Below are positions 12,310 to 23,434 of a stretch of 64,000 bases of DNA, one piece after another. Source of the stretch: Acanthaster planci (Eukaryota > Echinodermata > Asteroidea > Valvatida > Acanthasteridae). The notes beneath the pieces were generated by a model, which did no database searches, was not told the origin of the DNA, and was given only the letters and a program-made list of their open reading frames with translations. The first letter of the stretch is position 1; the number at the start of each line of letters is the position of its first letter. Location: assembly GCF_001949145.1 (NCBI RefSeq), contig NW_019091361.1:4088164-4152163 (forward strand), in the 5' to 3' direction. A program made the translations under genes and the position numbers.

Positions 12310-12660
12310 TTCTATAGCCGCCAAACTTGCGATGCGTCTTCCCTTCGCCACGACGCGACACTACGACAGCCCTGTCGCGTCGTGCCGTCGCGTCGTTGCG
12401 TCGTTTCCTGCTGTCTTGCTGTCGCGTCGTATCGTCGCGTCGTACCGTCCTGTCTTACCGTCGTAGCGTTGCGTCGTGCCGTCGCGTCGCCTTTCATTTT
12501 AGGCCCTATACAGTGTGGGTTAGGCCGTCATGTCCTCACGTCGAGCTGTCGCGTCCTGATGCCGTCGCATCGTGTTGTTGCACCGTCTTGTGGTGCTGTC
12601 GTGTCATGTCGTCGTTCGTCCTATTGTGCGGTCGTGCCTTACTATCTCTAAAAATGGCTG
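12310..12660 (+). repeat. CGTCG-rich interspersed repeat, diverged copy D
   Basis: Dense GTCGCGTCGTGCCGTCG-like units at about 12340-12500 in the same orientation as copy A, continuing with weaker units (GTCGTGTCATGTCGTCG) to about 12640. The unique end signatures of copies A-C are not clear, so this is an expanded or eroded relative. Confidence 0.6.
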
Positions 12661-13269
12661 GTGATTACTAAGGCCAACAGAGAGAGGATATATGTCACAA
12701 GTCCTGGAAAAATAATGTGCATGCATAGGGTTGCACTACACCAAATACGCGCCCATAGAAAACAGTGCAAAAGCAGACCGAATGACCGCCGTCTGTTGAC
12801 TCTCGGAAAGACGTTGGCCTCCGTTTTTTTTACTGGAAATTCAAAATTATGGCCAGAAGATCACTTTTCATTTCATTTTTATGGGGGTTAGCTACGTGAA
12901 ACTTTTTGTTCGCCTTTCCCCGAAAATACCCCCCAAAATAGTAGTAAAACTATGTGCTCAGCTCTGAATGTAGCCGCCCGCCTCTATTCAAAACAGGCCC
13001 ACAATTTGGGGCTTTTTGTAAAAGAAATATCCCGAACTGGAAACTATCAGCCACACATTCAGGATTTATAGAAATATTTATATGATTCCTCCTGATTATG
13101 GCATGTCTTAATGTAAAAGCCCCATGGGATTACAAAGTAATGAGCTCGCGCGCAGAAATCCAACCATTTAGTGAAATGCACCCTTAGGGCCTACAAAATT
13201 TGATCATGAAAAATGGTATCTATAGGTATTGAACTTAACTCCGTCTCCATGGGCGCCCCTATTTCCACC

Positions 13270-13415
13270 AGTAATAAGGCGACGGCGAGAGCATAATGCG
13301 ACGGCACAACGCCAAGGGGCGATGGCACGACGCGACGTCATGACGGCACAATACGATGGCACGACGCGACGTCATGACGGCACGATACGATGGCACGACG
13401 CGGCGCAAGGTTGTC
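13270..13415 (-). repeat. CGTCG-rich repeat, copy E, with a 34-bp tandem repeat
   Basis: CGACGG units cover the stretch. Inside, a 34-bp unit starting GATGGCACGACGCGACG is repeated at 13321-13354 and 13355-13388, with one base difference, and begins a third time at 13389. The unit includes the palindromic word CGTCATGACG. Confidence 0.75.
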
Positions 13416-14530
13416 CGCCACAGAACACCATAGAAATCCGCTATAAACAGACCATAGAAATCAGTGCTACGACTTTGTCGAACATCAACCGTTCGAAGAT
13501 GTAATCTAATCCATCGCTGAAGGAAGGTTACCAAGCCCAATTCCCAAACCTCGGCTGCGTCTCATTGGGCTTCATTTTGGGCTAAACAGGCCGAGTCATT
13601 TTTTAAACAAGTTAGGCCTATGCACTGATAAAACACAAATTCCCAAAACTGTGGCCCCGTACGCTAGACCGTTCGCTGGTATTGTGGCCAAAAATGGATT
13701 TGCACTGAGTCTGACGGTCTCGTCTTTGGGGCACCAAATCTTTGAAATTGAAATCTGGAGGCGAACAGGCAACTGCAGAGTTTTAGAAGGAGAAAAGAAA
13801 AGAAGAAACATGGGCCTGAGCTTATAGAGCGTTATCCTTGGAGTGACCCGAGTTTAATCATCTAGACCTACACCGTCACATTCATGGCCTTTGGCTTCCA
13901 CGACAATAAACTTACACCAGTGTTCACAAATCACTCGCAGCGAGACACAGTTTTTTTAAGGAGCACGTTACGTTAGCATTAGTTTGAGCACTCAAAACCT
14001 GATATTCGTTGTTTTTTTTTAAAGTTCCTCAGTTTATTTACATCTAATTATCCCCGAACTGTTCCGAATAAATTGATCGCTTGACTGTGCGTTCTAACGA
14101 GTCTCAACACTGGTTTTTTTTTTCATGGCAATAGTGCAGTGAGGTGATAAATTGACGAGACTTTAACGGGATAACATCTTACGAGACTGACGAGCTTGAG
14201 ATTACATTGATAAATCAAGGTTGATATTCAGTAAAGATATATTGGCTGTACTATTCACTCTCATTTTCCATAGGGGTAGCACAGCACGACGAAAGTAACC
14301 TTTCATTGATTGGAAATGCATAAAAACAAAGCGAAATAAAAGGGAAAGGAATGTGTCTACCAGCAGCCGAATTGAGTACAGTGGCCCTGAGGGGACATAT
14401 ACTTCGAGGTAAATAATTCAACATTAGAAAGAGGAAGAGAAAAAGACTCAGGAAAAGGGGTTCCTAAACTTGTACGAAGAAAATCCGAAATCAGTACTGC
14501 TTGTGGTCTGTTCCACTCCACTTCAATGTT
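13416..14530. other. Intergenic region upstream of cyclase gene 2
   Basis: No coding segment was recognised. A+T-rich with several T-runs. Its right end leads into the core promoter of cyclase gene 2. Confidence 0.4.
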
Positions 14531-14538
14531 TCCCCCGA

Positions 14539-14545
14539 TATAAAA
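14539..14545 (+). promoter_or_regulatory. TATA box of cyclase gene 2
   Basis: TATAAAA stands 92 bases before the ATG at 14637. A start of transcription about 30 bases downstream would give a 5' untranslated leader of roughly 65 bases. Confidence 0.5.
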
Positions 14546-14636
14546 CGATTGCTTCATACAAATTTGACTTTTGATTTTCCCCCAAAATTTGTAAACAGAT
14601 TAACTCACTCGTGTACAGAACCAGGGATCAAACAAT

Positions 14637-16548
14637 ATGGCTGCTCGTCTACCTGTGCACATTACCTATCTGACCCTACTGGGGCTGGTGCTCTCAGCTG
14701 CCCTTGTCGGGGCACTTAAGCCAGGCGAGCTTCTAGACATGACGTATGTCTATGACAACGAAACCACCCTTCGCTGGCCAGGGGCTCCACCCTTCGAGCA
14801 GACGATTCTTTCGCGAGGTCCGACGCCCTCGATGCCCTGGTAAGATAACTTGTACATCGTTAACACCTGCTGCGTATGTTTTATCGATGAACTTCATAGT
14901 AGGCTTCCACGTTGAACCGTCCGACTGATGCGGTTAATTAATATCGATTCGTGTTAATACGTCACAGACACCACAAACTGACACTCACCTGCAAGTGGGT
15001 ATCAGTTCGAGAAAACCACGTTATCAACAATTTCGGTTTCACGAACTGACATCAGGTGGTGCGCACGCACATTGGACGCTGATGCGAAACAGACTGATTT
15101 TACCCACTCTCGTATAAATAATGCAACGCTGACAACAATGCTCCGAAAACTTTGACATGAATTTAAAAATTCAATAAAAAGTCGTTTTTAGTGGTGAAAT
15201 TAAGATCGTGAAAACCTGTGCTGCACTGTACTGGGTGCCAACGTGGTGTCGGTGACGAATAAATCACGGCGATTTTTTGAAATGTGGCCCATTTCAAGAT
15301 TGAGTTAGCCTGAAAAAATGTGTTTTAAGAGCGGTTCAGGAGAATGGATGCGACCAATGCCTGAGTAGTCTTGGCCCAAAAAATGATTGATAGTTGTTTT
15401 ATTTCTGTTGAAGAGCGCCCTCAGACAACTAGTTTTTACTTACTCTCATTAACAGTGCGAGCTGGCGCACAGTCTAATTATGAGTCGTTGGGGGCGCACT
15501 ATGCACGGTGTCCGCTATCAAGCACTAATGTCTTGAAACCAAGACTACTGCCTGAGCCGCAGAAGAGGGCATTATCAGCGTCTATTCCCGTGAGCCAGTC
15601 TTAAACTTTAGCTCATGTTGCACGTTGTTGAATAGGGAAACTGTCTGAGATGTTTATGAAGGTTAGTTAATTTGAAGTTCTTGAGTTTCATCAGTACATG
15701 TACATTCGTTACTGTGTGTATGCATGTTGATTCTATAAGAACGAGCGTTCAAAATATTCTGTTATTTGGACAATATTTGGCCAAGAGAGCCCCACCTCCT
15801 GTGTGTCTTGTCCTATCAAGACAAAAACCCAATCGTTATGTTTCAGTTTTGTAAAATAATCAACAGGTTAGAAATGAACAAAATCAGCACTGCAGAGCAT
15901 TTTGGCACACATCTGGATGCCCCGGCTCACACGGCTAAGGGTAAATGGCGCACCGACGAAATCCCCGTCGAGAACCTCATTGGTCCCGCTGTTCGAGTAG
16001 ACGTGTCTAGCAAAGCGAAAGCAGATGTTGACTACCGGCTGACACAGGCCGATCTGACCGAGTGGGTGTCTGCCAACGGACCAATCCCCGCCGGTGCTCT
16101 GCTCTTTGTCTATACCGGCTTCGGAGACTATTGGTCGGATCGGCTGCAGTATTTCGGCTACGCCGGCACCGATGATTACATAGACGCAGACGGTAAGTCT
16201 CTGCTACATTTTCCGGGCATCTCCGTGGAGGCTGCGACTTGGCTGGTGGAGAACACCAAAGTCACTGGCGTGGGTATCGACACAGCATCCCTAGATTTCG
16301 GACAGAGCTTGGCCTTCGAAGCTCACCAGGTTCTACTCACGAAGAACATCTTCGGCTTGGAGAACGTGGCCAACTTGGATCAGCTGCCAACCAAGGGCGC
16401 CACGGTGTACGCACTGCCCATGAAAATCTGGGACGGGAGCGGTGGTCCTGTGCGTATTATTGCCACTGGCGGATCTAGTCTGTTGCAGGTCGACTTTGCC
16501 GCCCTCTTACTGATTGGAATTTCTATGCTCTTGAAGACAGTTATTTAG
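14637..16548 (+). CDS. Cyclase-family (kynurenine formamidase-like) metal hydrolase, GPI-anchored, gene 2
   Basis: Exons 14637-14839 and 15867-16548 join across a 1,027-bp GT-AG intron inside the same tryptophan codon as in gene 1, giving 294 residues. A hydrophobic signal peptide covers about residues 8-26, ending near LVGALKPGELLDM. The metal site is intact as EHFGTHLDAPAH, followed by LFVYTGFGDYW, the HFPGIS block and the conserved glutamate in FGLENVANLDQLP. The C-terminus is a hydrophobic segment after a Gly/Ser patch, suggesting GPI attachment. Compared with gene 1, the second residue of the YTG(W/F) block and the region after it differ, so substrate preference may differ. Same strand and 6.3 kb downstream of gene 1: a tandem duplication, old enough that only the protein sequence is clearly alike. 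Confidence 0.88.
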
Positions 16549-18872
16549 ACCGTTATTGAGGACGGCAAAATTCAAACTTCATTCAAAAATTTCGAATATC
16601 ACCTGCACACTGACGGCATAGAAGGTGTGATCTTCTTTTTATTAATTTTTCGCAGGACTATTATGTATCTACTAGAATACTTCACATTATATAATAGCAT
16701 AAACACTTTCACATTGATTGCCAGTCGGTATTGCTGAATTATTTTGATCAATGATGAGCTAAAAAATAGGAGACTCTGATATTCCTTAGAAGTAGACGAG
16801 GCAAAGAAATCGCTTACTTTGTTCCTCCATGCTCCGGGCCGAATCAGCGTGCTCCACATTTTCTCCAATATCCTCTCAGTGCCGAGTGTGGTTTTTTTTT
16901 CTCACGAACTATCCTGGTTGACACGTGCTCTACGCTTGCCGGCCTACATGCGAGTGCGGGCGTGAACTATAAAAACGACCGTAACCACAAAACCCCTCGA
17001 TCGTTGGATTATGCTAAAACTTTCCGGATGCACTCATAAAATGCAAACCAAGTTCCAAATAGATCAGGCGTAGCACAGTGGAAACCTTAAGTGGGCGGAT
17101 TCTTCCTTCTTCCCCAACTGTGGCATGTCTGGGGAGAGATAGTTCACTTAGGGACGAGAGGTTCCAAAATGATGAAGAAGTTTACTAATGATCAATGTCT
17201 GCATTCTGTTTCGCAGTTGCTGTAGGTTTTAGTGCACTTCCATGCTTTTTATGCTCTTCTTTGCGATGAGACTGGCTTACGGGCAATGACTAACGCCAAG
17301 CGAATTTGGTATTACGAAAAGGTTTGCACGTTTGAGGTGAAATAACTGCAGGGTTTTATTTTTCAATTTGCAGCGCGGATATTTTGATCTGATGTCAAAA
17401 ACTGATCTGATGTTCGCTTTCGCGAACCAAATCTCTCATGGCTCTTTTTGTATTTACCGTGAAACTTGTCACAATTGTCGGCTCCCTCGCTGCATGCAAT
17501 AGACCAACAAAGGCAACGTCCGAAGAGGCTCAGAAAGCTCGAAAATACTGCTCGAAATTTTATTTTGTGTGGTTTTCTGCTTGCAGTTTGCATTTTTTGC
17601 GAAATATGCATGTCAAAGAGCCGTCTTGTTATCTGCGAGGGCGTTTCAAGAACCACATTTTTCCGGGGAGGCAAATTTTGTTTTAAGGGCACCAAACAAC
17701 TTGGCGAGTTCTTCATTAACGTTGTAAGGCCTTTGTGGTGGGTATAGGGTTCAGTGTGAGGGCTTTTACATACCTTTGTGGTGAAGATGATATAATAACC
17801 AGTCTATACTTCATATTTCAAACGAAAAAGAAATGCCTCTTTGGGGTGGGGTATCCCCTGTTGCCCGCGCCCACCTCACACGATCCATTAGTTATTCTGA
17901 GTCGGGAATTCTTCTGCATGATGGTGTGGACGTTTGGCTTTTTACATTTGCATTTCCTGACAAATCTGCATGCCCCTGATAAGAAAAAAATGCAACCAGC
18001 AAAGTCAATAACAGCTTTCACTGTGCGTGTTATTATGGTAGTGCAAGTAGTTGGACACGTCTACAAGTTAGTAGTTCTTAGACACACTTGAATTACGGTG
18101 AACGAGTGTGGCCGTCCCCCCTTTTGAAATAACAGCCACAAGTTTCATCCACAAATGCAACTTTTTCGTCAGAAGCCTAGTAACGAATCCATATTTTGCT
18201 CATGAGTTGGTTTTATCATACAATAGAATTTCGAAAAGGAAGAAAAATACTCGTAAAGTCAGTTTCGATATCGTATATATTATCCTGGCGTGAAAAAGGT
18301 CCAAACAACAAATATTTGGTTCTTTGCATTTTCAATTTGTCATCCCAAGAGCTTTGAATGAAGCCATAGTTCAGCACTTATATTTTGCAGTGTTTTTTCA
18401 ATTGTAGACCGTAAACCTGTGGTCAAATTACATAAAAGTGAATTTTAAACTGAACTTTAGTTTGAAGGAAAAGGGCCTCCACAAGAATGCTTTAATAAAA
18501 TCGCCCATCTTTGCTGCTGAGGTCAATTTTATCATTGTGTAAGTCTCTTTGTCTTGTGTGGATCGCCAACATTCGATTGCCCAGAAAGAGTGGATCGCCA
18601 ACAATCAATGCCCAGAAAGACCTTCAAATTAATCACACAATAACTCTGAACAAATCTGAAGTGGCCAAAAATTAACCAAAACTAAAATGATCCTGGCTGT
18701 TTATTGTCATTAAATGATATTCAAAAAAGGAGAATCCTCTGTTCCCGTTTTTGAGGAATTGGTTTCAAGGATGACTGAGGGCGCCATTCAACATTGCCTG
18801 TTATCCTTTGTAAAACAAATTAGGGAAACTGACGAGGTGCTTATAAATGATTATAAAGATGAACAAAAAATT
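16549..18872. other. Intergenic region after cyclase gene 2
   Basis: No gene recognised. Open frames near 17360-17750 on both strands have no family resemblance and no splice context. A direct 32-bp duplication starts at 18558 and 18590 (GTGGATCGCCAACA and so on to CCCAGAAAGA). Confidence 0.4.
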
Positions 18873-18943
18873 GGCTGGAGCGGTTTTGAACCTACGGCCT
18901 CCAGAATACAGTACCGATGCTCTACCAACTGAGCAATCCAGCC
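18873..18943 (-). tRNA. tRNA-like relic (probable tRNA pseudogene or SINE head)
   Basis: Read on the minus strand, the 71-nt segment starts GGCTGGA and ends TCCAGCC, a perfect 7-bp acceptor stem. A D-arm follows (GCTC-AGTTGGTA-GAGC, perfect 4-bp stem), as does a B-box that fits GGTTCRANNCC. The anticodon stem and the T stem pair poorly, and the loop (around CTGTATT) does not give a clean anticodon, with GTA one possible reading. It is most likely a decayed tRNA or a tRNA-derived SINE head rather than a working gene. Confidence 0.5.
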
Positions 18944-19380
18944 CTGTGTTGGTGGCTAGCGCCCCCGAACAAAGATATTGACAATTGGACTTTGGTTTCA
19001 ACCCCCTTCCCCCATGAGTAGTGTCCAACTAAAATTACATTTTTGTCAAAAAAAATGCGAATGTTTCAAAATGCTATTTTTTTTCAGTCAGAATAAAATA
19101 AGTACCGGTAACGTCGGACAGTGTTACATTTTAATAAGGTTGCACAGAACATGTTTCTAAGTTGAATTTACGGCATATTTGGAGGCAAAGGGGCTAAGTG
19201 CAATATTTCTTTAATTTTTCAATTTCTGAAGCAAGTCTTTTAAGTTGTAAAGCTACTTGGCACTACCTATGCCCACTACAATTGTGATTTGATGTAAAAA
19301 GGGGGGGGGGGAATATATCCGTCCACAACAGAAACGCTTTTCAGCCCAGCGATTACAGAGTGCACTTGATCATGTGCTCT
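18944..19380. other. Gene-free stretch before the CpG-rich region
   Basis: A+T-rich, no gene seen. A run of ten or more G bases lies near 19300-19312. Confidence 0.4.
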
Positions 19381-19660
19381 CGACTGAAGGTCACGATGAC
19401 GTAGCGTGTGCAGGTTTATGTGTTATGTTGCCGCCGCCTACATATTTACAGCGCGCAGCGCGTCGGTGCATGCAATGCAATCAATCTCTTCCGCTAGCGC
19501 TGTACATGTACGTACATGTTGGTACGTGGATTATGTTTTCATCATTTTGTGCCGACCAAAGATAGCCTTTTCCCAGCACCCAAAACGTTATTTCGGCAAT
19601 CCTACATTTTAGTGAGGTTATCAGTCAGGTGTCGGTCAACACTTGGTGCTTCCACCAGCT
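19381..19660 (+). promoter_or_regulatory. CpG-rich promoter-like stretch
   Basis: Local rise in CpG compared with the flanks, with words such as GATGACGTAGCG (CRE-like) near 19395 and GCGCGCAGCGCGTCGG near 19451. It lies just upstream of an ATG-led open segment that ends in a strong splice donor, as expected for a 5' end of a gene. Confidence 0.35.
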
Positions 19661-19753
19661 ATGTCCGGCCGTCTGCGATCGTCCACTCAGTCTGCTGGTT
19701 CGACTGCTGGCTCGTGCGGCAAACATGATTCTGCTTCGCCACCTCGTTCACAG
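19661..19753 (+). CDS. Possible alternative first exon of the large PARP gene (or of an unseen gene)
   Basis: Thirty-one codons from ATG at 19661 to a consensus donor CAG|GTAAGT at 19754. The product is Ser/Thr/Arg-rich (starts MSGRLRSSTQ). The donor is in phase 0, the phase required by the exon at 27545, so the splice would extend the PARP N-terminus across a 7.8-kb intron. The CpG-rich flank favours a real transcription start. No other acceptor in 19.8-27.5 kb gave a consistent continuation. Transcript data are needed to decide. Confidence 0.35.
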
Positions 19754-20564
19754 GTAAGTGGGCGTATTCATTATTTAATGTACATGTACATGGGTGGACT
19801 ATTTCCAACCTCGAACGTGGTCGAATCTTGCCTTGCCCTTCATTTGTATTAATCTTTTAAGCCTCTCAAAATTCAGCAATGCAATTTCATGTTTTTTCCA
19901 AACATCGTTGGCCAACTATTTCGCCTTAATGGATGTCCATGCAATCTGTTCTTTTTGTGCACCGTTAGTGTAACGTTCCAAGTGCCCTATTAACACATTA
20001 TGTTAAATTTATTTTAGGTTGTTTAACGTTAGGTCTTGTGAATGTGACTGTTGGAAAGAAAAACATGGCAGGAAATCATGGTTTCCCTCACAATTCTCAT
20101 GACATATTTATTTCTCAAGAGCCACGATGCAGACATCCATTGCTTGGCTATTCATTGTGCTTCTATCGCACCCGACTTGATGCATGTCCCTACGACATGC
20201 TTGTACTTGTCACAGACTCACTGGCCCAGCGCGCGACGTCTGCTTATTTTTGCAGTGACGCACGTCGCGTGCATCTTCACAGTTCCAATGTACCATGACT
20301 GTCCCATTAGCAGTGTGTATTGTGTCACTTACCTGCACTGCATTGGGAATTTTCATACGAAGTTGTACTAGCAAAGGCATATTGTCTTAACCCTCTTGCT
20401 TGTGAATCGATTATTTAAATAGACGTGGTCCAGTTAGACCTAAGCAGCATATACATGTAACAGGCTGCTTAAACCCCACCCCTTAAGATGCATAATTAAT
20501 TTGGCACACATGCTATGCGCGTGCTTCGGTTTGTAATACGCATGCGCTCCTGTTGTACGTACAG
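19754..20564. other. Stretch without recognised gene
   Basis: No coding segment supported. Overlapping open frames at about 20038-20371 show no domain. Confidence 0.4.
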
Positions 20565-21409
20565 TATAGAGCCTGAAAGTTGACCCCTGATATCGCGCTT
20601 CCGGAACCCTTGGATAGAAAAAAGTGCAAAGATTTTAGAATCATATTTTTCCGTTCAGTTATTTCTTTAAAAATCCAACTGGGAAAAGGGGCTTTGGAAA
20701 ATATTTGCTAGTATATCAATTTATAGAAACTGAAAAATCACCTGACCTAAAAGAGAAATATCCTGCCACAAATTGACCCATCACTTCCGAAAATTTAAAA
20801 TACACGAAGCTTAAGAACAGTGCAATGAGGCAGTTTCGTACGCAGATGAACATTTACGGTCTGTCGGTAAAAGCCGAAAGAAAAACAGATCAAAATGTTT
20901 CACACAGTTAAAATTATAATTGATAAGGTCATAAATTTAAAGCAATATTCTACTTTTACAAAGATTCAAATATTTTATCTAACCTTTGCTGACAACAACT
21001 GCGTAATGCCAACTCAACGAAATCTGGAACCCACCGACTACAGGTGGGTAAATCTTTGTAACGTTTACAGTCTCGTTTTCCCGTTAGTACGGGCAGTGGA
21101 AACAATGAACAAGAAGAACAATGCATGAACAAGGAGGCCTAGGTATGCCTACGATATCGCCGGACGTGAAAGGTCGTAAATAGAATTCGTTTCTTACCCA
21201 TCTCCATGTGATTTTCCTAAACATTACTTGAGGAAGACAAAGGTAAAATTCCAACATGAGTGTTTCATGGGGTGGTTTCAGTGAGGAATTATTCTTCCAA
21301 AAATTATCGAGCGTGATAGGGCGGCCCAATGTAAAATCCCCACAGGCGGACTCCGCTTGGCAAGGGTTCCGGAAGCTCGCTGCGTGACCTTTTACTTTCG
21401 GGCTCTATA
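20565..21409 (+). mobile_element. 845-bp MITE with about 50-bp inverted ends, copy 1
   Basis: Starts TATAGAGCCTGAAAG and ends CTTTCGGGCTCTATA. The outer 15-16 bases and an inner block (GCTTCCGGAACCCTTGG) match as inverted repeats. A similar element lies at 56531-57367, and an inverted fragment at 59818-60015. No transposase reading frame, so it is a non-autonomous DNA transposon. The TA at both edges would fit TA-target elements, but this is not proven. Confidence 0.8.
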
Positions 21410-23237
21410 CCTGCAAGGAGTTGCAGTTGCAACCTGAATATTCACATTGACACCAGCGGTGGATTTTACTTCACTCTATTTTTTATTCCAAAAAGTCGGA
21501 ATATATAAGCCTCGCTAGGAGGGGGCTGCTGAAGGGAAGAGCAGTATCGAATTTTGTACTGATATCGCGTGCGGGGATTTATTTTTCTAAAACGACTGTT
21601 TTATTTCTTCGGGAATGAGGGTTTCTAATCCTTTTTTTCATCCCCAAAGGAAGGTACTGGCACCAATATCAAGTGTTAGCGCTTTCAAAAGGTAACATGC
21701 CCCTGGGGACAAGTTCAACTCCCCATCCCCTTTCCCGTTGGGTACTCCCAAAGTGGGTCAGCTCTCGACAGTGTGACGAGAAATTAATGGTCTGTGGAGG
21801 CTAGCGATGTTCTTTCCCTTCTTTCTTTCTTTCCGTTTTTCTTCATTTGGAAATTGTTTCTCTTTCCCCCGAGGGTGGAAGCACCCCTCAACCATTAGTA
21901 CGAATCGAGGGAAGGGTATGACACCATACCCCTTCGCACTTTTGAGGAAGTTGGGATTTGGCAATCTGGTGCGTAACAGAAAGTACGTAGCCTAGGTCAT
22001 TGGCCAATTTAAATATCAATGAAATGAGAAGCCGGCAAACAGGACACACAGTTTTACAGTTGCTGCTTTTTTTCATCTTTAAACTCTTTATATGATAGAC
22101 ACACTGCAGTACCACCTCGCCCCCTACTTTTCAAAATTTACGGCTGTGTTCATCTTGAGGATTTGTCACCTGGCATTGTCCAGTTGTCGACATGCATAAG
22201 GCCTATTCACCACTGCCCCCAACCACCACACCCCCGGCTGCGCCATTGAACATTTTAGGGTATCTGTCATAGTTCAGTTTCCTTCCAATGACTATGTAAA
22301 AATTTCAGAGGTTAACACAAAACTGATCACTCCACGAATAGTCCCTGCTCACTGTGTCAAATCACCGATTAGACTCTAGGCAGTCTCCTCCGTAAAAAAA
22401 AATAAACGAATAAAACGCAAACAAAATGGGGCAAGTTCTGTAGGTCAAATTGTCTGTGAGAAAAATCCGATCGACGAAGGTGTTCACTTCTTCAGCTCTC
22501 ACATCACACTATCACATATAGAACTACTGCAAAAATGTAAATTACCTTGCGGATTGCCGTTTCATTGTTACTTTTTGGTTACACTGGCGGCACCATGATT
22601 CCTCTGCATGGTGCCCAAAGTGGGAACATAAGAAGGAAGACCAGTAAAAGGTTGATCATTAAAAATGGTTGTTTTCCCTCCCTATGACAGCTAAACCCGC
22701 TTCACCAAACCCCAGGGTAAGTAGTCGCTGCGTGGCACCACACTTGGCCGCTCAATGTTACAAGAGAGCTTCATTTCCAAAGTTTCAGATTTGTGTAGTG
22801 CAGAACACCTCTACCGAATATCCCAGCCGTTGGCATGATGCTGATACCCGAGTGGTAACTGCATACATTCAAGTTGCCGAACGGTTCTGATTATTATTAA
22901 TACATTCAGCCATGGGCGTAAATCCCTGGGTGGGGACAGGGGATAATATCCCCCAGTTTTGGGACCCCCCTCAGTTTTTGTGCCAAGCAGAAATAGCAGT
23001 GCTTATTATCACCCTCGTGAAATCAGTTAAGAGACAAAAGTAATAAAAAGACAACTCACTAGTACTTTCAGCAGAAAATCTGGTTTTCGTTTCAGTGAAA
23101 ATGGACGGATTACACGATAAGATTTCAGTGTTATCATTAAGATGACTTTCAATCCAACTTTCAGCCATTTCAGTTAGTATCGATTTGAGGAGCTAACCAC
23201 ACATTCATGTTACACGTCGTAAACTGCACTAGTAGCC
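21410..23237. other. Gene-free region
   Basis: No gene recognised. At 22912-22975 lies a relic with G and C runs (GGGCGTAAATCCCTGGG then ATATCCCCC) like that at 10375. The segment near 22680-22720 looks like a short exon with donor GTAAGT, but its phase does not fit the neighbouring gene. Confidence 0.4.
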
Positions 23238-23434
23238 TATCCGGTTCTTGACTTTGTCATACACACGAACGCAAAACGATTTGCAGGCTCCCATTGGACG
23301 ATCACTAAAGATACGCGTTAACTTCCAGTTCCATGTATTAATTAAAACGGCGATCAGTAACTCTATGTGCATGCAGAGTAAGTGTAGTTGGCGTGGTTTA
23401 AACTGAAGTGACGTCACACTTGCGGACCGGATTA
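23238..23434 (+). mobile_element. 200-bp MITE with TAATCCGGT-type inverted ends, copy 2
   Basis: Matches the copy at 5791-5990 over its length, including ACGATTTGCAGGCT, GGCGTGGTTTAAACTGA and the TGACGTCA palindrome. The ends are TATCCGGTTCTTGACTTTG and, on the other strand, TAATCCGGTCCGCAAGTG. Confidence 0.75.

Noticed and set aside
12181-12651. 156-codon plus-strand frame, Arg/Ser/Val/Cys-rich
   Set aside because: Mostly CGTCG-rich repeat copy D; no domain and no splice context.
17363-17747. Overlapping open frames on both strands (82-117 codons)
   Set aside because: No family resemblance, no consistent splice sites and ordinary base composition.
22680-22717. Short exon-like segment with acceptor and GTAAGT donor
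   Set aside because: Splicing it between the exons at 19753 and 27545 shifts the frame to an early stop.
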